A stretch of 64,000 nt of DNA from contig NC_088296.1 of NCBI RefSeq assembly GCF_032854445.1, forward strand, positions 20,757,853 to 20,821,852, read 5' to 3'. The notes beneath the pieces were generated by a model. That model was not told where the DNA came from, searched no databases, and was given only the letters and a program-made list of their open reading frames with translations. Every line of letters starts with the position of its first letter. Position 1 is the first letter of the stretch. Below are positions 34,278 to 45,333 of this stretch, piece by piece. This DNA is from Liolophura sinensis. Lineage: Eukaryota > Mollusca > Polyplacophora > Chitonida > Chitonidae. A program made the position numbers and the translations under genes.

Positions 34278-34811
34278 TTCTTGAAATACACGATTCCTTG
34301 ACTCGCATTAGTTTTGTTTTTGTTTCTCACCATACTTAGGCAAAAAGCAATACATAGTCAAGTCGGTGTAACATGATGTTAACTCACAGTCTGTTGCTCA
34401 GTTGGATGCTCATCCACGGTATTTCTAAAAAAAATCGCCTCTGTGGAATAGATACACCTTCAAGATTTTCACGGCGACACCCAGCAGCTGTTCACGGCGA
34501 TACCTACCTGTTCTTCAAAGCAATACCTAACACCTGTTTAGGGTGATACCTAATGAACGTCTTTGCCTTTACACTGTTATTATTATTTTAAAATATATTA
34601 GATTGAATTTTACCTTTAAGGAATTTGTACCTATTTGGACCATACCAACGATAAATTTGTCTTATTTGGTAAATTCGTTGACTATTGTTATTGTTACTGC
34701 TTTTGTGTTTTAATTGTGATAACAGTTCACTATTGGAAAAAATATTCATGTATAAAAGCTCTCAAAACAGAGGTCTTGCCTTGTAAATAATCTTGATGAT
34801 GACAAATATTG
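34278..34811. other. Intergenic with short degenerate repeats
   Basis: Four loose ~30-bp repeats (CACGGCGATACCTACCTGTT-like) lie at 34460-34550. No gene is supported. Confidence 0.4.
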
Positions 34812-35001
34812 ATTTCTTTATTTATTTGATTGGTGCTTTACGCTGTACTTAAGAATATTTCACACCTATACGACGGCAGCCAGCATTATGATGGGAGGAA
34901 ACTGGACAGAGCTGGGGGGAAACCCACAACCATCCATTGGTTGATGACAGACCTTTCCACGTACGGCCGGAGAGGAAACCAGCATGACCTGGACTTGAAC
35001 T
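34812..35001 (-). mobile_element. SINE family A, head-truncated
   Basis: Tail, conserved 3' region and body in reverse. It stops at GACTTGAACTCG, so the tRNA-like A box is missing. Confidence 0.82.
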
Positions 35002-35172
35002 CGACAAATATTGATGTTTGCCAAAGATTCATTTTAAGTCCTTTTTCCGGGTGACCTGCGTTCTTTACCGTGCGGTTAATCTGCCAATGAACGTTATTAT
35101 TTCTTAAGAATGTACGCGAACAGATAGAACAAAGTCTCAGAAAAAATCATTGGATATAATGGATAGCACTGT

Positions 35173-35630
35173 GGCTTAAAGAGCTATTTCAGCCAAGATT
35201 CTTCTATTGACGAATGGAAAAACAAAAAAGTTCTGTGTACTCTTTTCGGCCATTTCCGAACAAATTTCTCGAGTGACGTCATTTTCCTAGAGTGACGTCA
35301 TATTTCCTGGAGTGACGTATTCTGCAGCGTTCTCAATCACACTAAAGTTCACTTACGAATAACGTGGTCTTCTGAACAGGAGACCGTTCAGAATTTTGTG
35401 AAGTCATCGTAGCGGCCAATGGGGTTTTATGGCGTCACACAAGAAATTTAAATGGAAATGGCGGAGCGGTTTGTTGTTTGCACTGAATTGCACTACAGGG
35501 CCTTTGAATTCCCCAAAGAAGCTTAACATATCTTTATGTGATAACCGTTTGTACATACTATGTACCCATGTCGCATACTAGCAAATTTACCCTGAAATGT
35601 GTGTCCACCGGAGTGGCTCTTTAAGCAGAA
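35173..35630. mobile_element. Candidate MITE containing CRE-type sites
   Basis: The left end GGCTTAAAGAGCTATTTC and right end GAGTGGCTCTTTAAGCAG are imperfect inverted ends of about 12 bp. Inside, at 35274-35320, are two TGACGTCA palindromes and a third GTGACGTA half, each preceded by the same GAG and about 22 bp apart. No coding capacity. Confidence 0.4.
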
Positions 35631-35804
35631 TTATGCAAATGCTATCATGGTACAGGAGCTGCAGTTGATCAGATGCTAACATCAGAATCCTGGAATATAC
35701 AGTGACGATAGTGTGATCATTGGTAAAGTACCAAACGTATTGCCGATGAAATCCGGTCACATGTCAATTCTTCTCAATAAGGATTTACTATATATACGTT
35801 CAGG

Positions 35805-35905
35805 CAGGTGTACAATATAATGGTCTTACAATATAGAGGAGAGTAAAGCCAGAGCAACGACGACATTTTGATTATAGTTGGAAAATGGTCGCAAGTATCA
35901 CCTGT
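35805..35905 (-). repeat. Dispersed repeat family C, inverted copy
   Basis: The reverse complement contains GACCATTTTCCAACTATAAT, ATGTCGTCGTTGCTCTGG and TTTACTCTCCTCTATATTGT, the family C order. Confidence 0.55.
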
Positions 35906-36221
35906 GAAATACGATCACTTGTTAATTCATCTCAGTTAGGAGAACGTAAAACCCGTGATTGGGATCCTTTTATTGTCAAAAGCAGAAAATTGAATGACTT
36001 TTGGCAGCAGTTTCCACCAAATGACGTCAAAAACATATGTACTCGGATACAAATGATAATTCTTAAATCTCAGTGATTGCGACGTATTTAGTATTTTTAT
36101 TTTAGCGAGCTGCGTGTCACTTGGGCAAGAATCTGTGCGGATCTGTCTGAACAACGAAACTTGATAGGCTTGCACACACACGCGCACGCGGCGAACACCT
36201 TCTAGCATTACGGGGGGGGCG

Positions 36222-36442
36222 GGGGGCTCCATGGCCGAGGGGGTAAGCAGCACAATGAGCCTGTGGGTAGCTGTGAGTCGAAGCCCCGCTTATTCTGGCT
36301 TCCTCTCCGGCCGTACGTGGTAATGTATTCAGGAACCTGCTGATGGTCGTGGGGTTCCCCCAGGCTCTGACGGGATTCTTCTCACCATAATGCTGGACGC
36401 GGTCGTGTAAGTGAAATATTCTTGAGTAAGACATCAATCAAA
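36222..36442 (+). mobile_element. SINE family A body with a variant tRNA head
   Basis: Body and 3' part (GTAAGTGAAATATTCTTGAG) are family A. The head reads ATGGCCGAGGGGGTAAGC with B-box-like GAGTCGAAGCCC, closer to a Leu/Ser-type tRNA start (TGGCCGAG) than to the GGCTCAGT head of the other copies. A G-rich run directly precedes it. Confidence 0.7.
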
Positions 36443-37160
36443 AGAAGAAAAAAATTAGTGCCATTACACAGACGTGTGAATATCGCCGAAAAGAGCCAAA
36501 CTGTCGAGTGTCAACAGAATGAGTATCTAGGTTTAGATCTCCATATACCCGACACGTAGGTCATTGCTTGGTACATGCGGGCAAACACATGTATTCACGT
36601 CATTAAGTGAGTATTTCCCCTCTGTCGTGGTGGGTTTACAACGGGCAACTGAAAGGGCGTCAGCTTTATATACCTGTGGCTCATTGTTTCAGTCACGTGA
36701 CTGCCAAACTGGGTACGTTGGAAACGATTTGATGTCATTGGCAGCTAGTACAAGGACATTTTGCCCCCATATGGGATAATTAACCACTGGTACTTCTTTC
36801 TTGGTCCGCAATCACTAGATAGGCAAGGGAAAAGGCAATCGTCTTATGGGACATCGTACAGAAAGGTCTCGTGGTTAGATTTACAATGGGTATAATTATC
36901 TTTTAAGTAAATACTGACAGAGCGTAAAGGATCTTATGTGCTGGGTATCTTCCACGAAATGTTTATGACTACAGTTGTAATTAGTGAATAAATCCAATAA
37001 CCAGGCCAAAGAAACGGTAAAGGAAGCTCTTTAAGAGGTATATAAAAGTTGACATAGTAACTTGATTAACTTTCTTTATGCATAACAACTTCTGATTTAT
37101 TTTTACCGATGATTCGATGTATATTCTAACAGACCTCTGGTAAATGTGAGAGATTACTTG
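36443..37160. other. Intergenic, nothing recognised
   Basis: A third galaxin-like exon was sought here because the flank at 37163 resembles the upstream region of gene 2. None was found. Confidence 0.4.
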
Positions 37161-37162
37161 TC

Positions 37163-38330
37163 GTGAGAAGGCCCTTGGTGTGAAGGAGGTCATAAATATT
37201 ATTATTAAATGTCAATGGTACTATTACACATAGATTATACACAGAGATGGTAATCGTTTATGTTAATTCGTTTAAGTTTTTTACTTGAACTATAATTGTA
37301 ACGGTTGGTAATAAAGAACTCAATGCCCGTAGTTCGATTCCTTGGCATATACTGACATACTTTTGTGCTACATTCTGTCCGTCAATGCTCTACGTTCAGT
37401 ACATGATACGGTCAGTGTGTGATACTTTAAGTACGCGATACTTTCAGTACGTGATTGACTGTAAACAAAATAAACGATAAGATTTTACATGCCAGCCTTA
37501 CATCACGCATTCTCCGTAATAACAAAGAAGAAACAGTACAATTAGCGCTTTTACATATATATTAATCAAAACACGATCAGTTTCATAAATCAGAACAAAA
37601 CAGATAAAGTAAAAACGAAGAGAGAATGTTGAAAGAATGGCTCGAAAACATCTGCATTTCATTGCGTACGTTTAACGTTTTATCACATTCATATGTACCT
37701 CAGATAAAGGGGAACAACTCGGGGTTAAACCATGCCGCTAAGGTGGAAATGCAGTGCACGGTTAGGCGAGAGCAAGCCGTGTCAACGAAGAAAACCATTT
37801 ACTTTAACCCAGGAAAGTTACGCCGCTCACAGACACAAAATATATGTGACTTATACCCAGAGATACACATGTAAATATCTGCATGTTACATTAAGGCAAT
37901 AATAAACTGCATCTCGTTTTTTGGGCTTCATTACGTTCTTCCGTTTTCACGCCGTCTATGATAGGGATTCGCCATGTTTGTGTCTAACATTCCCACGTTC
38001 AAACAGACCTAAGTGACACCTAAGGAGATAGCCTTCCTTAGTCAGCTGACTGATGATACGTGAAAACGCATGCACTAAAGCTAAAGCACAACATCTCACT
38101 TTCACAAACACAAAAAGGCATATTGGCCTTTACAATAATATAATAGTGTTTATCACTCATTCAACCTAAAACGCAGCCACCAGAATTGACTACTCTTTCC
38201 TCTAGTACCAGGTATAGGTACTCACACAAGAATGTGTTGCTGCAGGTCTCATTGGCACGTCATCATGTCATGTTGGCAAAACGTAATCGAAGGCGTTAAA
38301 ACAGCGATATTTCTCGGTGTCTGAATGTCG
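37163..38330 (-). repeat. Duplicated upstream flank of galaxin-like gene 2
   Basis: 37163-37250 resembles 42825-42910 (GAGGTCATAAATATTA, then TTAAATGTCAATGG) and 38162-38330 resembles 42985-43240 (CATTGGCACGTCATCATG, GGCGTTAAAACAGCGA). In this copy the two blocks are separated by about 910 bp; in the other by about 75 bp. No exon follows on the minus strand. Confidence 0.65.
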
Positions 38331-39397
38331 TATTTGACACTAAGCTGAGAGGACAACAGAACGAATGCGGTCAGTGGTTTCCCCTGAAAGGTGTCCAATA
38401 ACATCTACACACGTACTTAGAAGGCAACTCATCATCTTGCGATCCATGAGGGAACCTGGTATGGTAAGGCAGGGAATCGGCCCCAGGACAAGAAACTGTC
38501 CATCTCAAGAAGCGAAAGCGACTATGTATCTAGCTCTGAGTGACAGCTACTGACACACTCGACAGGCTACTTCTTTTTCCCGTTCGCTTTTACTCGTCTT
38601 TTCTTGTTATATAGCAAGCAGGTGATTTATAAAGCCTCAGACAAGCACTTAAACGATTTATACGTTACAAAATCGAAAAATGATAGCCTAATGCAGTCAT
38701 GAGTTAAATATCTTTTTTGTAGATTTTCTTGACCACAAATGTAAGTTTATGAAAAACTCTGATCACCTAATAATGTATAGCAGGTGGGAGTTGTCCATAG
38801 TTTGACAATCCCGCAGGCCGATTTCCCAAAAGGTGCACAGCTCCTGTCATTATTATTTTACTACCTCTTTGACCCAGTTTTAATTTGTTTTTTTTGTTAC
38901 TTACGGCTGTCTTAGTTTAAAATCCCTTCGTGAAATAGAGTTTCGATTGCAAATTAGAACCACAATCAACCTGCGATCCCTTTGTGCAAGCGGTAACTGA
39001 GCAATTGCGGCCCTCTGAGTTCTCAAACAGTGGACAACTCCCAGTCTTCTTTGCATTATTTAGGTGATTTGAACATGGCAAGCTACGTTTAATTTCTTAT
39101 GTAGTAAATTTACAGAGTCGGGATTAATAAGTTCAATTTTTTTAAACACGGGATCACCACAATGGATGCTGTTTCAAACAAGGACACTGTAAACACTTCC
39201 AAATCATTACGTTTGACCAGGAAATTAGCATCTGGTTTAATAATTCCACTACTATGAATCAAAATGACTGAAAAATATGGAACGTTTACAAACCCGCACG
39301 TACCCACACACGCACCCACAGACGCACCCACGCACGCGCCCGTACGATGGAATGACCAAATGGCATCTTAATTGACATCTGGTTTAACATCAGTCCG
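38331..39397. other. Intergenic, nothing recognised
   Basis: About 1.1 kb without a supported gene or repeat. Confidence 0.4.
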
Positions 39398-39465
39398 TTT
39401 CCTTCCACCACAATGCAATGATATTTTCTTGATTACTGCTTAAAGCACCCAACAAATAAATAAGA
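39398..39465 (+). mobile_element. SINE family A, decayed 3'-end fragment
   Basis: CCGTTTCCTTCCACCACAAT, CTTGATTACTGC and CACCCAACAAATAAATAA match the 3' end with many changes. Confidence 0.5.
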
Positions 39466-39699
39466 AAGGAAATTAATCACAGATTAAATTAGCTTGGAAA
39501 GTTTGAACATACCTGGGGTATTCTTTCATAGCAAACTGGTGGAGTACTCTACTAGGAGATGAATTATCAACTGGTACCTCAATACGCAGGTTCGCACACG
39601 CACGCCTTGCACACTTTCAAGGTTTTAGGTTAACATTTCGCCCTTAGCACGCAGTTTGGCAGCTTGTAATGAAATGAGAATCTGCTTCAATTACTGCAC

Positions 39700-39853
39700 T
39701 CTGGCAGCAACTCGCGGATGGTCATGGTTTCCCCAGGGTTCTTCCCAGTTTTTTTTCATGATAATGCTGGTGGCCGTCGTATATGTAAGAAATTATTTAT
39801 TTAATTTTTTCATCGAATTCGGTGTAAAACATCAATGGAATAAATAAATAAAA
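39700..39853 (+). mobile_element. SINE family A, decayed 3' half
   Basis: CAGCAACTCGCGGATGGTCA to CGGTGTAAAACATCAATGGA with an AATAAATAAA tail. A T-rich insertion interrupts the conserved region. Confidence 0.68.
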
Positions 39854-40076
39854 CAAAACTAATGTTCGTGAAATGAACGTGTATTTTAGGAAAAGTGTGC
39901 CTATTTTAACGTATTTATATTAAATGTCATTACACGGCACATTTTAGGTTCGTAATCATAAAAAGTAAATTCATACTCATGTACAGTAAGGTGAAAACTG
40001 TAATCGGAAAATGGCTCTTATTCTCAGGATTGACCGCAATAACATAATAGCTCCCCAGTGGTGCTCAGTTTAATTT

Positions 40077-42704
40077 TCAACATCTTCCAAAACGAAGAAC
40101 GCCATTGCAGCATTTGTGGAACCTGTAGTTATACTCAGACGTACCACAACAGGCGGAATTTAGACCCCTCAAGTTAAGGACGCCATTGCAGCAAATTTTG
40201 ATCCTGGAGTTGTACTCTGTTCTGCCACAGCAGGCCGAGCTTAGACCCTTCAGCTGAAGAACGCCATTGCAGCAAATTTTGAGGTTTCTGTTATACTCAG
40301 TTGTACCACAACAGGCCGAGCTTAGACCCTTCAACTGACGAACACCATTGCAGCAGATATGGAACCGTGGGTTGTACTGGGTTGATCCACACCGAGCTGT
40401 GAAAAAAAAAGAACAGAAAACAAAATAAATTCAGAGCTTTAAACAAATTCGTTATTTTTTTATGAATGGTGTAAATATACATCACAGAAAAAAACAAATG
40501 CCATGCTCTACTTAATGTGTCTTGAAAGCGTGCCCATTCAGTCTGGTAAAACGTTAATATTTTTATTAAATAGACAGCACGTCTTCTGTCTGGGTGAGTC
40601 AGTAGGGACATCCGTACAGACTTACTGGCACACGTCCGTTCGTTTACTTGTCTGTGATTTGGTCCGTCCGTGTCTGGTCCCTTATATCAGCCCTTCGATC
40701 TCTATAAGTCAGACCCTATCAGGACAATATGACACCCCTTTACCAAATGCCGCTGTTCGTTTTTCTGTTGGGTCATCCATGGAGTGGCTTGGGAAGTGTT
40801 TTGTCCTATATTGTTTGAGCATATCTGGTGTAAATACAGCATTTTTTAACCGTGCTCTAGTAGGGTGTTACAAGAGGAACTTACAAGGTCGAACATGCAA
40901 CACTGTCAGACGTAATTTCAAATGAATGACACATTTTATTGCTAGAATTCTCCGGTTTTGCAACAGAGAAGGTTAAGTAAAAGCAGTTGTATTGATGCTG
41001 CAATAGAATGTATTAAAAAGGAAAAAAGAAAATCAAATTGGATTGGGGAAAAGGTTGCCATTGGTAGGGAAATTGGAGAAAATAAAACTTTATAGGCTAC
41101 TTACGACATTTTGTGGCAAAATCTGATCACGGAGATAATGCAGGGGATAGGACCAACGAGTGAAGCTCATTCCGATTTGACAGTGCCTTGTTATTGAACT
41201 TTAGATTTCGACAGCACCATATTATGACAAATTAACATATTCACTAAAGCTGAAGTTTGGAACGTGCTTTGTATGAGTATGAATTGTCTCTACGTGTATG
41301 TATGAGTTGGAGTTGTCTACGTGTATGTATGAGTTGGAGTTGTCTACGTATATGTATGAGTAGGAGTTGTCTACATGTATGTATGAGTAGGAGTTATCTA
41401 CGTATATGTATGAGTAGGAGTTGTCTACGTGTATGTATGAGTAAGAGTTGTCTACGTATATGTATGAGTTGGAGTTGTTCTACGTATATGAATGAGTAGG
41501 AGTTGTCTACGTATATGTATGAGTAGGAGTTGTCTACGTATATGTATGAGTTGGAGTTGTTCTACGTATATGAATGAGTAGGAGTTGTCTACGTGTATGT
41601 ATGAGTAGGAGTTGTCTACGTATATGTATGAGTTGGAGTTGTTCTACGTATATGTATGAGTTGGAGTTGTTCTACGTATATGAATGGGTAGGAGTTGTCT
41701 ACGTGTATGTATGAGTAGGAGTTATCTACGTATATGTATGAGTAGGAGTTGTCTACGTATATGTATGAGTAGGAGTTATCTACGTATATGTATGAGTAGG
41801 AGTTGTCTACGTATATGTATGAGTAGGAGTTGTTCTACGTATACGTATAAGTTATCTCTATGTATATGCATGAGTAGAAGTTATCTCTCCGTATATATAT
41901 GGGTCGGAGTTGTCTCTACGTATGAGTAGGATTTATCTGTACGTATATGTAGGAGTACGAGTTATTTTCTACATACATGTATGAGTGGCGGGGGGGGGGG
42001 GGTGGGGGGGCTCCGTGGGTCAGCTGATTAGCGCGCTACCGCAGCGTAATGACCCAGACCCCGTTTACCAATCCGATGGCTGTATATTCGTCCAGATAAT
42101 GCTGGCTTCCTCTCCGGCCGTACTTGGGAAGGTCTGTCAGCAACCTGCGGATGGTCGTGGGTTTCCCCGGGCTCTGCCCGGTTTCATCCCAACCATATTG
42201 CTGGCGTCCGTCGTATAAGTGAAATATTCGTGAGTAGGGCGTAAAACACCAATCAAATAAAAAAATGCATGAGTAGGATCTATCTCCACGTATATTTATG
42301 AGATGACCCTACATGTCCCAAGTTGCAACGGGTATGTATAATGACTAGGTATGCGAGAAAACAACAACCAGTCGTCTTCAAGTCTTATGGGAAAATACGA
42401 CAGACAACAGGTCGAGTGATCATTCTTCAAAACACAACGGGTTGTGTCGGGTTCCGAGCGACCACATTAGTGACAGGCTTCAAGGTGATGGAACTGGTAA
42501 GTTTTCTCCCATGTTATATGTATTGGGGATGTTTATAATGGTGTATGTATACACAAGTCTAAAAAATGACAGTACAAAATTATTAATCTAAACATCGAAA
42601 ACAACTTACACAATAAAACGTCATGTTTGCCTACCTGCATCCAGACATGACAAACTCATGACGAGTATCAGCAGGCCGACTCCCAGATGTTTAGCACTGA
42701 CCAT
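40077..42704 (-). CDS. Galaxin-like secreted cysteine-rich protein 2
   Basis: Two-exon paralogue of the gene at 32940. Exon 1 (42704-42635, 70 nt) encodes the signal peptide MVSAKHLGVGLLILVMSLSC and ends GATGCAG/GTAGGC in phase 1, identical in length and splice phase to gene 1. Exon 2 (40396-40077) follows a TTTCACAG acceptor and gives a 129-residue product. The mature part begins ARCGSTQYN and carries four repeat units (CCGTTEYNRNLKICCNGVLQ is one), one more than gene 1, with 16 cysteines, ending FGRC. The even cysteine number and paired CC fit a secreted, fully disulphide-bonded protein. The 2.2-kb intron contains the 27-bp array and a SINE. The gene faces gene 1 (convergent). Expression and role (mineral or extracellular matrix, or antimicrobial/symbiosis as for squid galaxin) cannot be decided here. 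Confidence 0.82.
41265..42301 (+). repeat. 27-bp minisatellite in galaxin-like gene 2 intron
   Basis: The unit is GTATATGTATGAGTAGGAGT plus TGTCTAC (27 bp, with 28-bp variants), about 26 units from 41265 to 41985. A SINE interrupts the end of the array and a last degenerate unit follows at 42268-42301. The open frames here are array artefacts. Confidence 0.88.
42005..42268 (+). mobile_element. SINE family A within the 27-bp array
   Basis: Head CTCCGTGGGTCAGCTGATTA, diverged B box, intact body, and CGTAAAACACCAATCAAATA tail. It is preceded by a long G-rich run (41988-42010). Confidence 0.87.
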
Positions 42705-43240
42705 GATGGTGAACTGAGGGAAGAAAACGTTGTGTGTACGTTGCAAGACCTCTCTCTGCCAAGTGTTAGGAAGGCTGTGTGAGCTCTCGGAAATATCTGA
42801 CCATTGTTAATCCACAGGAGAAGGGCCTCGTTGTGACAGAGGTCATAAATATTACTGTTAAATGTCAATGGCATTATTATACATACTTTATGAACAGAGA
42901 TTGTAATCGGGCCTCCACTTAGATTTGTTTACTTCTCTTGACCTATACGGTATAGTTCAAAACTTCATGCGGAAATTTAGCGTGCATTAAACCCAAAATA
43001 CAGCCATTAGAATTGACTTCTCTTTTTTGTGGTACCAGATATTGAAACTCACACAGCAAGAATATATATTACTGCAACTCGCATTGGCACGTCATCATGG
43101 CGTGTTGACGTCACTCCAAAACTTGGATGTCTTGAAAACAAAATGAAGATAGAATAGTATTTCTAATTCATAATGTTAAACTCCATATGGTCGGGGGAAG
43201 GAGGCGTCAAAACAGCGACATGCTGGATGTTGGGAGGAGT
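42705..43240 (-). promoter_or_regulatory. Upstream region of galaxin-like gene 2
   Basis: The first 100 bp share motif blocks with the leader of gene 1 (GAGAGCTCACACA-like, then CTCAGTTCACCATC before the start codon). 42825-43240 recurs at 37163-38330. No definite TATA box was seen. Confidence 0.4.
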
Positions 43241-44075
43241 TCAACAGTGACCTTGACTTCACCATAAACTCTTTTTCTGGCAGGGACACATTTGAAACTG
43301 TTGACTAGTTTTTTTAAAAAATAATATAACCTTAACAAATGAATATTATTTTATCTGTGTACGGCAGCATGGGTTTAGGGTTAGATGTTAATAAATTCTC
43401 TTCTACAAAACAATGTAGCCTATTCGTCGAGAGAGTAGTGTAGGCTGTATTACTTCGTGTAGTTTGATTCGTCTGGGCGTCTCTGTAGGTTTACGTTTAC
43501 TACTGGCTACAGATATACTGGTACCTTAGTTCGCAGGAATGGAGCAAATCTAAATACTTACAACGCCTCAACTAAGTCCGAATAACACAATTGTGACTGC
43601 CCTACGTAGAGGGAATGCAGGGGAAACAAGAACACCATCTGTACGTTTTGAACTTCATGAACAAACATGAAGTTACTATGTAAGAATACACCTTTTTGGG
43701 TATACAAGTGAGTGCTTGGGGTTTAACGGGTATACAATTGAGGCTATTTCGGCGACGTCCTTACTTGAATGAGTGCCAGCACAGGATTGAAAAGTGTATT
43801 TGTAACTGGCATCTGCTTTACTAACTCCACTTTGGATTGAATCAAGAAGACCTCAAACATGGAACATTTTTTTGCACATACTCGGGCGCAAGGCTGCACG
43901 CACGAGGTAACGCACGAAGCCACATTTTTGTGACATTAGCTTTCAAATTCGCCCTTAATTGGTTTATTGGCATCTGAGTTAATACTTCCACGTTTTTAAA
44001 AAAAATTACAGCACATGAAACTGAACTGGCAATGCGGTTAATAATCTTGCCTCTTTTAGTCAAGTAATCAGGAAT
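43241..44075. other. Intergenic, nothing recognised
   Basis: Only a 25-bp SINE B 3' remnant at 43707-43731 (GTGAGTGCTTGGGGTTTAAC). No gene is supported. Confidence 0.4.
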
Positions 44076-44148
44076 TAGTGAATGAATGAATGAATGAATG
44101 AATGAATGAATGAATGAATGAATGAATAAATGAATGAATGAATGAATG
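44076..44148 (+). repeat. (GAAT)n microsatellite
   Basis: About 17 tandem tetranucleotides with one AATA interruption. Confidence 0.95.
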
Positions 44149-44859
44149 GCTATGAATTAACGCTCCATCGGCAATATTTCTGCCATATCTTGGCGAGAAT
44201 ATGTTTACAATAACAGTAAATAATCTTCGATGTCTTCAGAACTTCAAATTCAAACTCAAAACATGATGTGCGTTGGTGCGGCTTGTTCGATTCAAAAGCT
44301 TTAACGACTGGATTACCGTTGAAACATGGTTTAGCGATACTGGCTTTGACATTGGTAAACTTAGATGTACATCTGTCAAATGGAATCCGTGTATACCAAA
44401 TATAAGGGCAGGTTTTCGTTGTAAAGCTATTTGTAACTTCAATCAAATGTCTAAAATCTCTTCACAATGTTTAGTTTTTGGCACTGGAATTTAAAAATTT
44501 CATACATTAGTCTGAAGGTAAATCGATTAAGACGGTCAAACTTTTGCTTCCAGAGTCTAAAAATAGGCTTTAAAATATTGCTCGAAATTTTGATTTAGGT
44601 CAGAATTGACTTCATGGAATTGACCAGTTATATAATGAAGGTTCGTTAGCCTATAAATATAAACTCTCAACTAGCGAGGCTCTAACAGTACCACGACTGA
44701 GCCTCAAATCTTGGTATTAGGCAGGATTCAACATTTTAGATACGATTTCCCGGCGGAACCGTAAATGACGGACCCATAGACCTCACAAAAGATCGACATA
44801 GGTTTACTAAAACAGATCGATGAGCACGCCATTCGGTGGTATACACGACCTTAATTATT
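44149..44859. other. Intergenic, nothing recognised
   Basis: Overlapping short frames around 44.2-44.5 kb have no recognisable domain. Confidence 0.4.
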
Positions 44860-44960
44860 TCGAGAGCCAGTTACGTGTGACCATTTTCCACTTACCACTG
44901 TCATCGCCGCTCAGGTTTAATTCTCTATGCTGTACGTCTTGATAATATTATTATGATATT
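44860..44960 (+). repeat. Dispersed repeat family C, copy
   Basis: CCAGTTACGTGTGACCATTT, ACCACTGTCATCGCCGCTCA and AATTCTCTATGCTGTACG match the family core. Confidence 0.6.
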
Positions 44961-44982
44961 GTACATTTACCTTTAAACATTT

Positions 44983-45333
44983 TCATAAGGGGTATACAAA
45001 ATAATTTGGTATCATATATAACCCCTGAAAATGTATTTTGTCTATCAACCTACACTGGTTTACTACAGAATTAAGTTCGGGGCCCAGATAAAGTAGGCGC
45101 TTGGAACAGAAGTGTATGTCGACGGTTTTAGATATGGACAATCTAAAACCGTGTTTAACTGGCCATTTCTTCATCTTATTGACAGAAAGCTGCAGGTGTC
45201 GTTCGATATTTTTTGCACGGAAGCATATCAAGAAATCATCACCCCTTGTGATCGTGGTAATCGTTTTAACCACGCTAATAATTTCGCCTAAACAGAGTAG
45301 GGGAAAGAATACTTCCCTGGGGCACACCCACAT
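44983..45333 (-). pseudogene. Non-LTR retrotransposon reverse transcriptase fragment
   Basis: About 116 residues read through the palm of a jockey/CR1-type reverse transcriptase: CPREVFFPLLCLGEI (the GVPQGSVLSP-like turn), then RGDDFLICFRAKNIERHLQL, where the usual Y/F-x-DD motif is GDD preceded by Arg, then KWPVKHGFRLSISKT and an HFC block. The flanks have no further coding sequence, so this is a dead fragment. The family call is by recall of the motif order; the exact clade is uncertain. Confidence 0.72.

Noticed and set aside
36443-37160. Third galaxin-like gene
   Set aside because: The upstream flank is present at 37.2-38.3 kb, but no signal exon or CCNGVL repeat was found on the minus strand.
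41257-41929. RICMSRSCL-like 9-residue repeats
   Set aside because: Product of the 27-bp intronic minisatellite, antisense to galaxin-like gene 2.
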